Assembly (NCBI GenBank): GCA_944470555.2
Contig: OX104128.1
Coordinates: 46,917,920 to 46,981,919 of the forward strand
Reading direction: 5' to 3'
Length of the DNA: 64,000 nt
Origin: Heterobilharzia americana
Lineage: Eukaryota > Platyhelminthes > Trematoda > Strigeidida > Schistosomatidae
Shown: positions 37,860 through 49,013 of the stretch, one piece after another
Layout of the letters: the number at the start of each line of letters is the position of its first letter
Position numbering within the stretch: the stretch's first letter is position 1
Translations under genes and position numbers: made by a program
The notes under the pieces: model-generated
Told to the model about the DNA's origin: nothing
Databases searched by the model: none
Seen by the model: the letters and a program-made list of their open reading frames with translations, nothing else

Positions 37860-38705
37860 TCTGAGCTGAATTGTTTAATCGTGGAGCTTTCATCGTTTTG
37901 CTAGACGACATCATCAGCACCATCCTAAAGAAGAACTGCTACCCGTGAAACTTTATCAAAAGATGCCTATCCTGTACTTCTTCAACAACTACAAAGTCAT
38001 CGACAGAAATTAACAAATGCATCATCCTCCCGTACATAAAGAATATATCAGGAGTCACGACAAGATTACTGAGACCTCTTTGAGTTGGTGTGGCTCATAA
38101 CCCAACAAATTTCCTTCAAACCGTATTATGCAGACCAAAGGATGCAACAACCAAAGAAAACGAATTGAATATCATTTACAAAATCATCTGCAATAACTGT
38201 AGTCAACACTACATTGGACAAAGTGTTCACCCTCTTTGCCTTCGTCTACATGAACACCAATTGACTATTAAACGTCACGGTATTTCATCACTCATTTCAA
38301 TGCACCTAGATAACGCTGTGGACATGAATTCAATTTTGACAATGTAGAAATTTTGGACAGGGGAAACATAAAGCATACCAGAGAATTTCTGGAAGCTTGG
38401 CATTCAGATCAGTCAGTCAGTAATCAATAGATGTATAGACACCGACTCATTCTATCAACCAATGAGCAAAATGATAAACGACAGAAAGGTGAGAAGTGAA
38501 GCAGAGGAACAGCCAACAGGAAAATCTATGCAGTCAGTCAATGACACAACAATCATAGGAAACAACCAATCACAAACCAGTTCTTCAGGGCAAGTTACTA
38601 AATCACTCATGGAGAGATATTGACAGCTCACTTTATACTGAAGTTAGTGCTGATGATGTCGTTTAGCAAGATGATGAAAGCTCCGCGATTATTCAGTACT
38701 GATCA
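37860..38705 (+). mobile_element. Penelope-like element fragment flanked by inverted repeats
   Basis: The + strand encodes the end of a Penelope-type protein. The linker segment reads CIILPYIKNISGVTTRLLRP (about 38010-38075), then VAHNPTNFLQTVLCRPKDA. A GIY-YIG endonuclease core follows: NIIYKIICNNC, HYIGQSVHPLCLRLHEHQ (38165-38260). The RT domain is missing. The ends carry an inverted pair: 37872-37919 against 38648-38696, about 47 nt with a few mismatches. Terminal repeats in inverted arrangement are known for Penelope-like elements. Frames are broken and the copy is dead. Confidence 0.75.
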
Positions 38706-38899
38706 CATTACTATCCATCTAAGCTTTGTATAGATAAGCTTAAAAAAGCTACATACAGTCCTAATTGCGAAATGAATCGCCACTTTCTTAGTACCGATTA
38801 GTACCATTTAAGAATCCAGTATGTATAAATTAACCAAAAAATATCAAACAAACATCTATAAACTTTCAAGTCAGCCTGACAAGCAAGTTATTTGAATTA

Positions 38900-39690
38900 G
38901 CACCACACCTTTGATTCAAAATACCATATCTAACGCTACCGTTCTTCATCATGGAGCGATGCATGGGTTCCCTTTGGGATACAAAAACATTTGATGCACT
39001 AAATTACCTGGAAATGAAGTTAATGGTAATTTTTAGTACACAGCCATCATTATTTGAATCTCTTGCCACTCTCATTGGATGAATCTGCAGTCCCGATGCG
39101 TCAGAAGAAGAAATTTCTGTTCTAAAGAATATCCTAATTGAAAATGGATTACCACTACGCTTCATAGACAAAAATATAAAGTCTTAACCTCACAAAGAGA
39201 ACCTTACCGTCACGCCAAAAAAGACACCCTATACAAAACTAAATTTCTAGGGTGATTCTGCCACTGACACTATAAAAAGGAAGATATCAAACGCTCTAAA
39301 GAGAACACCCTGTGCATCAACTCTGACACTAGTATCCTCTTGTTGGCCAACGATTGCTAACAAGTCATAGGAGAAACTTTCATATCTGACCACTTCTATG
39401 TGTATATATCAATCCACCTGCTCCTGTGGAGCCAGGTATTTAAGTCGCTCGATGCGACTGTTATCCACAAGGGTTCAAGAACACTATCCAGCGTGGTTAC
39501 AAAGAGGTAATAATGGAGAGATAATGAGTGCTATAACTGAACACACCATGAATACGAATCAACTTATCTCAAGAACCTCCTCGTTCAAGGACGTCTGTCA
39601 AGTGAAAAGGAACCTTTCAAACGCTGTATGCATTCGTATTCTCTGCATCGCCGAAGCTCTTACTATTCATGTGTTCTTCTTTGTTCTTTT
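38900..39690 (+). mobile_element. Second Penelope-like element fragment
   Basis: Broken frames give a linker-like stretch near 39070-39370 and then CIYQSTCSCGARYLSRS (39400-39450), a GIY-YIG core in which the expected tyrosine-isoleucine-glycine box has become YLSRS. It is followed by LLSTRVQEHYPAW and a conserved C-terminal part ending around 39670. It is a different subfamily from the neighbour at 37860-38705. Confidence 0.7.
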
Positions 39691-39886
39691 ATATCTATTG
39701 GTATATTTCAAATACTTGAATCTTTTCAATGAATTTGCAAGGATGGTGATTTTCAGCTTGATACAAAAGATTTTCATTTTTACAGTCTAAGAGAGATAAG
39801 AGATCTACACTGCATCCTATAAAACTTTCAAAGTATTTTCATGAAACTTAAAAATTTATTTTATTCCATTCATTAATTCATTCTAG

Positions 39887-40405
39887 GATCCATTAAAATG
39901 TCTTGAATCATCTGTATTAACCCGTAGTACACTGCAACCTGGCATGCTTGAACCAAATTTCAGTGGAACAGCATTAAAATTATTAAATGAATTACACTAT
40001 TGGAGTCGACTGGGCTTTGAACTACCACCAAATGCAAATGATGCTTATCGACGAAGATCAGAATTACATTATTTACTTGATATTGTATTAGTTGTTGTTC
40101 GAGATTACAATCGTATCTTAAATTCCCTAAACGATGATGAACGTGCCTTATTCCGTGAACGTATAAAAATATTAGATAAGAAATTGGCACCGGGTTTAGT
40201 TAAACTACACTGGACTGTAAAAGGTCTAGTTGAAATGTTCGTTAATGATTGTCGTACACAAGCCTATAGATTACAGTTAAAAGTTGATGAATACATGGCA
40301 GCAAATGCAGATATTAAAGAGAACTGTGAACAGATAGCACAAACTCTATTGATTAAATTGGAGCCAAATCGTGTTTATGAAAATACAGAATTTGATGACT
40401 GTCAG
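39887..40405 (+). CDS. DNAH2-like exon 5, tail region
   Basis: Encodes 173 residues of the dynein stem in phase 0. Motifs are ELHYWSRLGFELP, VVRDYNRILNSL, DDERALFRERIKILDKK, GLVKLHWTVKG and the C-terminal EFDDCQ. These are among the best conserved stem motifs of axonemal heavy chains, and the combination fits DNAH2. Acceptor cattctag ending at 39886, donor cag/gtgagt at 40406. The coding quality is high, with no in-frame stop, although the flanking intron ends are full of transposon pieces. Confidence 0.93.
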
Positions 40406-41289
40406 GTGAGTTATTTCATTTATCATTCATACACATAGCCAAACTGGTCTATACATGACAGTTTACATTACCTAGGTCTAAGTGTCACCAAGATAAAGTT
40501 AACATAAACAATAAATTAGGCAGGCTAAACTTAGCCTTTTTAAGCAACGTCTATGCTCATCCTACTATTTATGCATTATTTGCCACTTTTCCAAGGGTTA
40601 GAGAAGTACAATATAAAAAGACTGTTTTACCTCATGCTTTGCTTGTAGTTTCTGGTCGTTTAAGTAGGAAATACTGATGTAAGCTGGACGTTACCACTAG
40701 CACTTCTCTGTTCATTCACTGTTCAACTGTTTATGACAAGTCTTAGTGCAATACCTAAGCTGCCATTGTCTCCTCAAGGAAGATGGCCTTAAGCAATATT
40801 TGTTGTCATCAAATATAATTCATAAGAAAGATATGATTGTGTTAAGGATCTTATCCAGCACTGTTACCTGGCATGAACTTGTGCTTATGTTTACTAAAAT
40901 AAAAAATGAGGAGTTTACTCAATGCACAGACTGGACCAGCATGATCCTATCATAAATGTTTTGTGTCATGTTATTGTTCTTAGCAAATAATTTGGTCAAA
41001 ATAGATAATTGTGAAAGGTTTTTCAGAGGTGTTATTGTAAATTTTTCACTTGGGACCTGATTCTGACAGCTGCTATGAAGAAATATTAACGAAAATACAC
41101 AAAATGATAGCTTATAACAGATCCTTGTAGCCAATTTTTCGCTTTCTGCTTGAGTTGTGTTGCTCAAATATGCTTTAACCGGCCATATTTCTAGATCATT
41201 GAGTTATCCAGTTAAGCACCAAACAACGTGTACAGTTAATATAAGAGTAAAACTTGTTCACCATAGTAAAATGTAGTTCCGTTTTTATT
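40406..41289 (+). other. DNAH2 intron 5, first part
   Basis: AT-rich intronic DNA without a recognised element. Short frames only. Confidence 0.5.
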
Positions 41290-42360
41290 GATTTTTTAGA
41301 CTTATCACACAGTGTAACCATATTTTCTACTCGATCACGTTTCGGACATAATTTATTGTCCGTAGTCATACTAAGATAACTACACTCCTTTGTGACACCT
41401 CTTATATAGTCCTAATTTTTTTTCCTCCTTTGTGATATGGGTAGTACGATTTTCCATACATCCCGTATATCCCGATAGGTTAGACTTAGGAATTTTGACC
41501 TTGTACCATCCATTTGTGTAGTTGTGTGTAGTTGCATGCGTGGCTATGGATGATATTTCTTCTAAATTCCTTACCTTACTAGGATCTACCAATTTTGACT
41601 TAGCTAGTTTTTTGTGGTCGGATAGCCTAATTGGCCCTGATCGACTGCTTTGACTTATGTATTTGACCTCAAATTCGTCGCAAGGTACTTGGTAAACTAA
41701 GTTATTCTGCTCAATTGAACCAATAGGATCTTTTAACCAAAAAAAGCTTATTTTTAGGTGAGTCTGTAAGTTTTAACGCCACTCTGATCCCATCCTTATT
41801 GAGAATCCTACTTTGTGTTCCTAAGGCTTTTTCTTTGTAAGGTAATACTATAGAGATTCCGAATTCTCTCTTCATGATATCGCCGTTATTATTACTTACA
41901 TTATTATTGCTACTATTCACAACTGTAATGATGCATAGTGGCTAGCAGTGGAATCCATCATTACTATCATTAGAGCACAGGTAATATCGAGGCATTCGCA
42001 CAGGAGCCCACATGCCAATAGAGACCGGTCGGTTCGGTCCAACCAACGACGGTATGATATAAAAACAATTATACTATTCACAACTGTGTTGCTAATATTA
42101 GCCATATTTTTCTCACGATTCGTGAGGAACTTATCAATAAATCTCGGAGGGTAATTGCTGATGAGTAAGATTTCTTTATTGTACCTGATTCCTTGTCTTA
42201 CATCTTCCGTTTTATTACGTTTTCTTATGGGCTCATTACTTAACCACTTTACTAGGCCAACTTTGACTGACATAGAGTGAGACGATTTGAAGTCTAAGTA
42301 ACGATTTGAGTGAGAAGTGTTTCTGTAGACACTAGGCACTAGTGGATTGCAGGATAAAAC
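41290..42360 (-). mobile_element. Penelope-like element, 3' half, antisense in DNAH2 intron 5
   Basis: Read right to left: RT end and thumb with VYRNTSHSNRYLDFKSSHS and ISNYPPRFIDKF (42336-42110), linker IVLPYKEKALGTQSRI (about 41850), then a GIY-YIG core NLVYQVPCDEFEVKYISQS with RLSDHKK (about 41700-41610). The glycine of the YIG box is serine here. A C-terminal extension with CMENRTTH (about 41450) and a 3' UTR follow. The element is interrupted by a SINE at 41927-42070. Several stops make it non-functional. Confidence 0.75.
41927..42070 (-). repeat. SINE (family A) nested in the Penelope-like element
   Basis: A 144-bp insertion flanked by two copies of tactattcacaactgt (41911-41926 and 42071-42086), a perfect 16-bp duplication. 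It begins near tggctagcagtggaatcc and ends with the family tail gacggtatgatataaaa. Removing it restores the continuity of the host element, so it inserted later. Confidence 0.8.
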
Positions 42361-42778
42361 GGAAACAAAATGGGAGTTTAGACATCAGTGTCGAACAGCA
42401 AGTTTAGATAAAATTTATTTCGAACACTGATGGTAAGCACTGTTTAACAATAAACACAACTTCGAATTCGCCTCCATGGTATATTCATAGAGTGTATGTA
42501 TAACTTATTTTCAAGAACGAAACTGAGATGAAGAAAACAAGATAGTTTTCGAAGCAAAGTAGTCTGAAGTTGTGTGGTATCAAAATTTAATTAATCATAC
42601 TCAAGTTTACAAGTTAGTACTTTTATTCGAAAGAGTTTAAGCACACTGAATAGATTCAGCTTAGCTTCGACTAGAAAATAATATTAAGGATATTAATACT
42701 ATGCAATTTTTTATCTCATTAAATATACTGTTCTTTTTAATTTAATATCATTTATCTGAAAATTGTTTACAACTTTAG

Positions 42779-42903
42779 TCTGAACACAGAAGGATAACAA
42801 AAGAGAAACTTATTGCTATGCATGAAGAAATTGTACAGAAATTGCGTAAAGTTAGAGAGACATTTGTTTCCGAAAGTGCTGACATCCAACTTTACTGGAC
42901 AAA
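42779..42903 (+). CDS. DNAH2-like exon 6, tail region
   Basis: Encodes SEHRRITKEKLIAMHEEIV to DIQLYWTK. The family counterpart starts with EHRA and is followed by a YxxRxxRM-type sequence, which here lies in exon 7. Acceptor aactttag ending at 42778, donor aaa/gtaaga at 42904. The exon ends two bases into a codon (phase 2), and the first base of exon 7 completes the lysine. Confidence 0.9.
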
Positions 42904-43496
42904 GTAAGAGCTACTTAGTTTTCAGTTGTTAAATTTAAATGCTTTTATATTTCTCCCTGGAAACTGCATATTTTAGCCGTTCATAATGCACTTTGCCTTA
43001 ACTTACACTACATAGCAAAAATCACTAAGATACAGACTGTAATAAAAGAAGTAAACCGAAATGAAACATTTAGCGTATACAGCTGTATTTAAGAATATGA
43101 ACCTCACAACTCAAGCTGAATAATACAATTTCAAGATTTCGTGTTGAAATTATTAATTATCCATTTCAAATCCATTCCTCTTAGTTGCATTCATCAACCT
43201 TTTAGTTTTTTTAAATCTTAACAGAATTATTTATGGTGATTCTCAAGTCAGATATCCATGAACTACATTGTTTAAAACCTATTTTAGTAGATATTTCTAC
43301 GAAACAATTAGAATATGTAGCTTTTCTGAACTGAAGAATCTGATCATATACATACTTGTCATGCATATTTATGTAACAAAGAAAATATGAGCTTAAAAGA
43401 ATGGCCAATATTATACAGGATCTCACTGTCAGTTAGGTCGGGAAGAGAAAGATAGTATATTGATTACTAATTATTTCAAGTTGTTATTCATCGTAG
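42904..43496 (+). other. DNAH2 intron 6, first part
   Basis: AT-rich intronic DNA, nothing recognised. Confidence 0.5.
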
Positions 43497-43790
43497 ACTG
43501 ACATCAGTTGGAGGAACAAAGTAAACCTGGGAGCACTGGACAGCTGTTTCGTCCTAGTATGGGACTCCTCAGCAGTGCGCACCCACGACCCCACCAGCAG
43601 GGATCGAACCCGCGACCTTCAGGTCCCGCGGCCAGCGCGTTACCATTGAGCCACTGGGTCAGAATACAATGCTCCATATTTCCAACTTCTGTTAGCTCAC
43701 GATATAGCGCAACCGCCACCCAATGTCATCGCTGAGTATTTGTCCTCATGGCCATCAGGCTTTGACTCCACCGGTCACTAATTATTAATA
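43497..43790 (-). repeat. Well-preserved tRNA-derived SINE (family B)
   Basis: On the minus strand, an A box tggctcaatggta (43653-43641) and a B box ggttcgatccc (43610-43600) stand about 30 nt apart, as in a tRNA gene. A family body follows, with gggtgcgcactgctgagga and gaaacagctgtccag. The B box is canonical, so RNA polymerase III transcription is plausible. Older copies lie at 22.0, 22.5 and 27.3 kb. Confidence 0.8.
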
Positions 43791-44469
43791 ATAATAAGTA
43801 AAATAGTAGTAAATTAATGAGTCAATAATAATTAATAATAATAATTACTAAAAACTAATAGTGAAAATAATAACTGAAATTAGAAGTTTTCCTAATGATA
43901 GCACTTTTTTCATCTCAGTTTAAGCAACAATAAACTGAGATCACATACAATTGAAACACTGAATCAACTGAAAGTATTGATTTCAGTCTACTTCAGTGAA
44001 TGCTACAATATAAAGACTGCAAGTTACTCACCGTTTTGCCTACTTTGACAGTAAGATTATCATTTTCACTGAGACTAAATCAGACATCAAGTTTTTTCTA
44101 TGTGTAATATTCCACTATGCAACAGTGTTCATGATATCCTCTTTTCTTTTACAATGATATAGATATCATCATTACTCAGCCGAGCGAACAGCACATTTCC
44201 TTGGTGTTACTTAGAAAAAGGTGTATTTTACTCACTTCAAAGCACATTAGAGATTCAAATAAATGTTATATCAGGAAAGATAAATTAGTTTTAGTAGTGA
44301 ATAGTGCTAGAGTGATAAGTCTCAAACTAGGAGTTGAATGCTTTCAGTGGGAACTATGTGAAATGCCCGTAATTTGCAATGTCATAATGAAAATTTCGCA
44401 CAGTGGCAGCGACTGAAAGTATGTGAATTGATCATAAGCCGTTATTAGTCTATTGAACCATATCTTTAT
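43791..44469 (+). other. DNAH2 intron 6, AT-rich part
   Basis: Begins with a simple-sequence stretch rich in aataataa (43788-43870). No gene recognised. Confidence 0.45.
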
Positions 44470-44625
44470 TATTGATGGATTGTGGCTAGCAGTGGAATCC
44501 AGAATGCACATTTCGTCCAATTTGGGACTCGTTAGCTGGATGTACCTGCTTCCCAGTGAGTGATGTTGTTTCCACCGATCAATTCGGTCCAAACAACGAC
44601 GGTATCATATAAAAGCAATTATACT
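44470..44625 (-). repeat. SINE copy (family A)
   Basis: Shares tggctagcagtggaatcca, the body (gggactcgttagctggatgtacctg) and the tail caacgacggtatcatataaaa with the copies at 41.9 and 55.4 kb. Confidence 0.7.
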
Positions 44626-45364
44626 GAAAAATCTTTTTGTTTGAATTATCTAAATATGCACTCAAGTGACTCAGTTTTCTTGATCATATTCTAATTTCAT
44701 GGTGTACACTAGGTTTTTTCGTGTACTACATTAAGTCAATAGTATTCATCAATATTCTTTAACAGTTACAACCGATGATGCATCCTCTAGATGAGTTTTG
44801 GTGCAATTACTTCAGTGAAAAGTAGATAAATATCATTCAGTAGGAGTAAATGAAGAAGCACACTGAGCGAGTGGTTATCATGATGTCCCCAAGGGAATCA
44901 AAGGCTCTCTACTCCAAGATCATGATAGCAAGATAAAAATAGAAGGAGCGCAAGTCAAAATCACACAATTCTACGCAACACACCTACAAATAATGCAGAC
45001 GCAGAACAAGAGAGAAAGGAGGAACTCTACAGACAACTGCAATCAGCACTGGACAAGACTCTATCCCAGGTGGCGACATCAAAATTCTAATGGGTGGGGT
45101 GACATGAATGCCAAATTGGGAGGGGACAACACAGGAAGAGAACTAACCATGGGTAGAGGAGCACTCAGTGAAATGATGAGTGAGAATGGAGGACTGTTTG
45201 CAGATTTCTGTGCATTCAACTATTTGGTGATTGGAGGCAGTGTGTACAAACACGAGAATGTTCTCAAGGCAGGGAAGGACATGGATTTGATTTTGTCAAA
45301 TGGATACACTAGAAATCAGATCGACTTCATCTCAATATGAAATAAGAGGAGATGCAGCCTACTG

Positions 45365-45405
45365 GACACAGGATCAGATCAGATTAGATCGGATCATATC
45401 AGATG
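45365..45405. repeat. Imperfect gatca-type simple repeat
   Basis: Repeated ggatcagatcagatt and gatcggatcatatcagatg words inside the decayed RTE copy, absent from the intact relative. Confidence 0.6.
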
Positions 45406-45788
45406 AAGAAGGAGAGCAGATGTATGTTCACATCACTCACCATCTAGTACAAGAAACATAACCACCTTCAAAATCAAGTTGAAAGCCTTCACACAAGTTG
45501 GTGATGATAGACCACAGTTGAAGTTGAACACCGAGAACAATAACTGAAGGACGAAACTACAAAGGACATCTTCACGTCAGTCATCAGGACAAAATGGGTG
45601 ACACTGAGCAACATCCATTAAGGAACCTGAGTGGATGAACACTGGAACTCTTTGAAAGAGACGTGGAAGGAAATCTGCATTACTGTGTTGGGAAGGAAGA
45701 GGAAGCAAGACAAGGAAAGGATCGCCACAGATACGATGAATGTGATAGAGGAGAGATAGGAAGGTGGTGAAGCAGAAGATGAACCAGT

Positions 45789-45822
45789 CCAGTGCAGTGC
45801 AGTGCAGTGCAGTGCAGTGCAG
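45789..45822. repeat. (cagtg)6 pentanucleotide expansion
   Basis: Six tandem cagtg units plus cag inside the RTE copy. The corresponding place of the intact relative has a single ccagtgcaag, so the run grew after insertion. Confidence 0.85.
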
Positions 45823-47805
45823 GGATGAACAAAGAAAAGAGGAACTAAGCAAAACCTATAAAACACCACACTGGACAAAGAAGTGAAGAAGAGTGCAGAG
45901 AAAGACAAGAGATACTACTACAACACACTGGCAAGTGAAGGAGAACAGAATGCAGGTAGGCGAGATAGAGACCTGACAACACTATATCAAATAACCAGAT
46001 TACTATCTGGGAGGGAAGAGATCAACACAGATGAAACCAATGAAAGATAGTGAATGAAACCTAGCTAACGCCGAAGAGGAGAAGCAAAGGAAATGATGGG
46101 ATGACCACCTCAAAAAACTCTTGAATCAACTACCACCACCACCACCACCTGCAACGCATCCAGTAATGCCACCAGCAACCGCAGGTATACCAGTGAACAT
46201 TAACTCTCCGACAGAAGTAGAAGTGAAGTCCTTAATGCCATAAAGTATCAGAAATCAGGGATAACTGGAGCACCAAATGATTTTCCACCAGAAGCACTGA
46301 AAACAGGCACACAGACAACAGTGGATTTGCACATACCACTATAGCAGAAGGTTTGGAAGGAAGGAAGGAAGAAAAGTTACATGCCCAGTGATTGGAAGAA
46401 CAGCTCCCTTGTCACACTCCCAAAGAAGAGTGGGTGACCGAAGTGAATGCACTAACTGGCGTGGAATCATGCTCCCCCCTGTCCACTCCAAACAAAATAT
46501 TAAGCCGCATCATCCTTGAGAGAGTGAGAAATGCTCTGGATTCAAAATCACAACCAGAACAGGCTGGCTGGCTGGCCGGCTTCACGAAGAACAAATCATG
46601 TGTGGATCAAATTGCAGTGCTACACTATGCATCATCATAGAACAGAATATAGAGTGATAATCCACTGTACCTTTATCTGAACTTCATCGACTTTGAAAAT
46701 GCCTTCGACAGCGTCTACTGAGAAGTAATTTGGCAGGCAGCTGATTCAACACTACGGTTTTAGTGCTACAAACCTTTATCAACCTCATTCAACAGCAGAT
46801 ATATACTATATGATGCTACATGCCAAGTGATTCACAATGGAAAGATCAGTGATGGCTATGAAGTTAAGACAGGAAGGAGTAAGACAAGGTTGCCGCCTGA
46901 TTGTGGTCGACTGGACTGCAATGGATCATGCAGCAAACTGTGAGGAGCGAGAAAATATGCATTCGTCTGCAGGGCTGATGTAAAGACCCTAGAAGATTTC
47001 GATTTCGCCGATGATGATTTATGTCCGACGTCGCGAAAACTGACATGTTTGCAGACTAGGCAGAGAAGATGGGATTTCGGGTGAATGTAGAGAAGACAGA
47101 GGGGATGAAGATACCCAACCAACAACAAGAACAATGAAAACAAGCACCAATCACCATCATCAAGAAAAACCGAGAGGAAGTTGTCTCTTTCACCTACCTA
47201 AGCAGCATCGTTTCAACTGCGGTCGACGGCGGCACAGTTGAGGATCTTTTAAGCCAGGATCTCAAAAGCAAGACAGGCCTTCATCAATCTGAAAGCAATG
47301 TGGAAATCTACTGCACTCAGCATAAAGCTTGAGCAACACCCGGATTGTAAACACTAATGACAGTCAAGTAATTCAGTGCTTCTATGTGATGGTTCAGAAA
47401 CTTGGCGCGTCATGAAAAGCATTTCCAGCAAACTACAGACATCATAGATCAACAGCTGCCATCTACACCCACTCGAGACTGAAGATCACATCAGGTAGCC
47501 AGAATAGTCAGAATAAGCAACAAGGAAGTCGCTTCGGTGGACAACGAACCAACTAACAACCCATGGCCCAACACGTATGCAGAAGAAAGTGTAGATGGAT
47601 TGGGCAAACATTGAAAGACCGATTGGGGACATCAGGCACCAGGCCAGGCTGTGGAGTGGGACCTGTGTGGGAAACGATGAGTTGAGCGTCTGTGTCAAGT
47701 GTGACATGGAGGAGATGGTGTGAGGAAGAAATGAAAGCTTGTGGGCAGTTGGGGAGTCGTGTTGAAAAGAATGCAGGGAATAGAGTGAAAGTGCGACGAT
47801 GACCA

Positions 47806-48733
47806 CATCATGTCACCTAGCGGTGTGCAGCAGAGAATTCGTGACACTAATCAAACTTGTGATTTCAGTAATATATATGAAATGCTGTAATGAACCATTC
47901 CTTCTTTACAGACGCTCCTTTCTTGGCATCAGTATTATGTATTATGTGTTTTCTGATAATAATATTGTGTTCCAAATTTGTTAAATTATCTCACTATGCT
48001 GACATTATCTCACAGTCAATGTTCACTTTTGATCATTCACAATTGTTATCAAGTTTCTTTACATATGGTTATGATATGGTAATTTTTCCCTTCAACTAGT
48101 AAGACTTTTATTTTAAAAAATCACCAACTAAAATCCCTGAGCGAAACTATTGTCTTGTTCATAAAAATTTTACAAAGCAAGATTGATCATCTTGAGGTGA
48201 AAAGTATGGCTTCATAACAGTTCGATTGACACCTCCCTGAATATTTATTTTAGTAAGCAGTTGTGACCAAATCAATTTTATCTAACTAGATTCTAATATC
48301 TTTATTCAAACCATTATCTCACTTTTCAAGCAGCCAGTTCATTTGATATAACTTTAAAAATCATGGATAATGAACGTGAGTGAACTTAATTTTAAGTTCA
48401 TAACATGCATGTAGCGTTAGTGTAAGTCATATCTCACTGGCATGTTTTGTGAACGTCCACATATTGTTAGAATTTTGGAGATAAATATGCGGGTAAATCG
48501 GTTTTTTTTTCTCATTCATGAATTCAAATTATTTTTTTATAATTTGTCTGCATTTACCAGGAAAATGTTTCAGGTTCTAGTTTTTCCGGTATTTGATTCG
48601 ACTTTAAAACTTCAGGTAGGTGGGAGAGGTTTGTACAAACTAATTACGTGAGTAGCAGATAACAGAATTCACTGTTTGATTAAGAATTAAAACTTTTGAA
48701 CTAATGAATTTATTATTTGATTTAATATTTCAG
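47806..48733 (+). other. DNAH2 intron 6, last part
   Basis: AT-rich, without a recognised element, ending in a tttcag acceptor at 48728-48733. Confidence 0.5.
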
Positions 48734-49013
48734 ATATACAGAGAAAATGGATCACTTCTGTGAAGAAGCTTTCAGAATCAATGTTAGATCATCATTAAGT
48801 GAATTGCAAAAAGCTATCAATGGTGATGGAAGAAATGATCCTAATCCTTTATTTAAAGTTTCACTGAATTTAGATAATGATGTTTTAATATTCTCTCCAA
48901 CTCTTGGACAATTAACGCTTGTTGTAGCTTCGTTAGGAAGTAAATTTGCAGAAATCATTTCAGTTATTCCTCGTCTGCCTAATTTACTCAGTGGAACAAA
49001 ATTTACAAAAGCG
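48734..49013 (+). CDS. DNAH2-like exon 7, tail region
   Basis: Encodes about 93 residues. The first base completes the lysine begun in exon 6, followed by YTEKMDHFCEEAFRINVRSS, LQKAINGDGRNDPNPLFKV and FSPTLGQL. The INGDG-NPLF motif is a hallmark of DNAH2-type stems. Acceptor tttcag ending at 48733, donor gcg/gtaagc at 49014, phase 0. The protein junction with exon 8 is a few residues shorter than in relatives, so a small missed exon cannot be excluded. Confidence 0.92.

Larger units (their letters stand above)
44858..47805 (+). mobile_element. Degenerate RTE-like copy in DNAH2 intron 6
   Basis: Sense-oriented, 5'-truncated and heavily broken. It starts inside the endonuclease (VIMMSPRESKAL near 44877) and keeps a recognisable endonuclease stretch with GDMNAKLGGDNTGRELTMG (45100-45160). 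It then has linker, RT and thumb pieces, and ends in the 3' UTR near 47800 without a clear tail. A pentanucleotide expansion (45789-45822) and a gatca-rich tract (45365-45405) lie within it. Confidence 0.8.

Noticed and set aside
43600..43655. tRNA gene
   Set aside because: The A and B boxes belong to a SINE. No cloverleaf with a proper acceptor stem could be formed and related copies are dispersed repeats.
45577..45908. Minus-strand frames over the pentanucleotide run (cysteine- and histidine-rich)
   Set aside because: Low-complexity translation of the cagtg expansion in a dead RTE copy.
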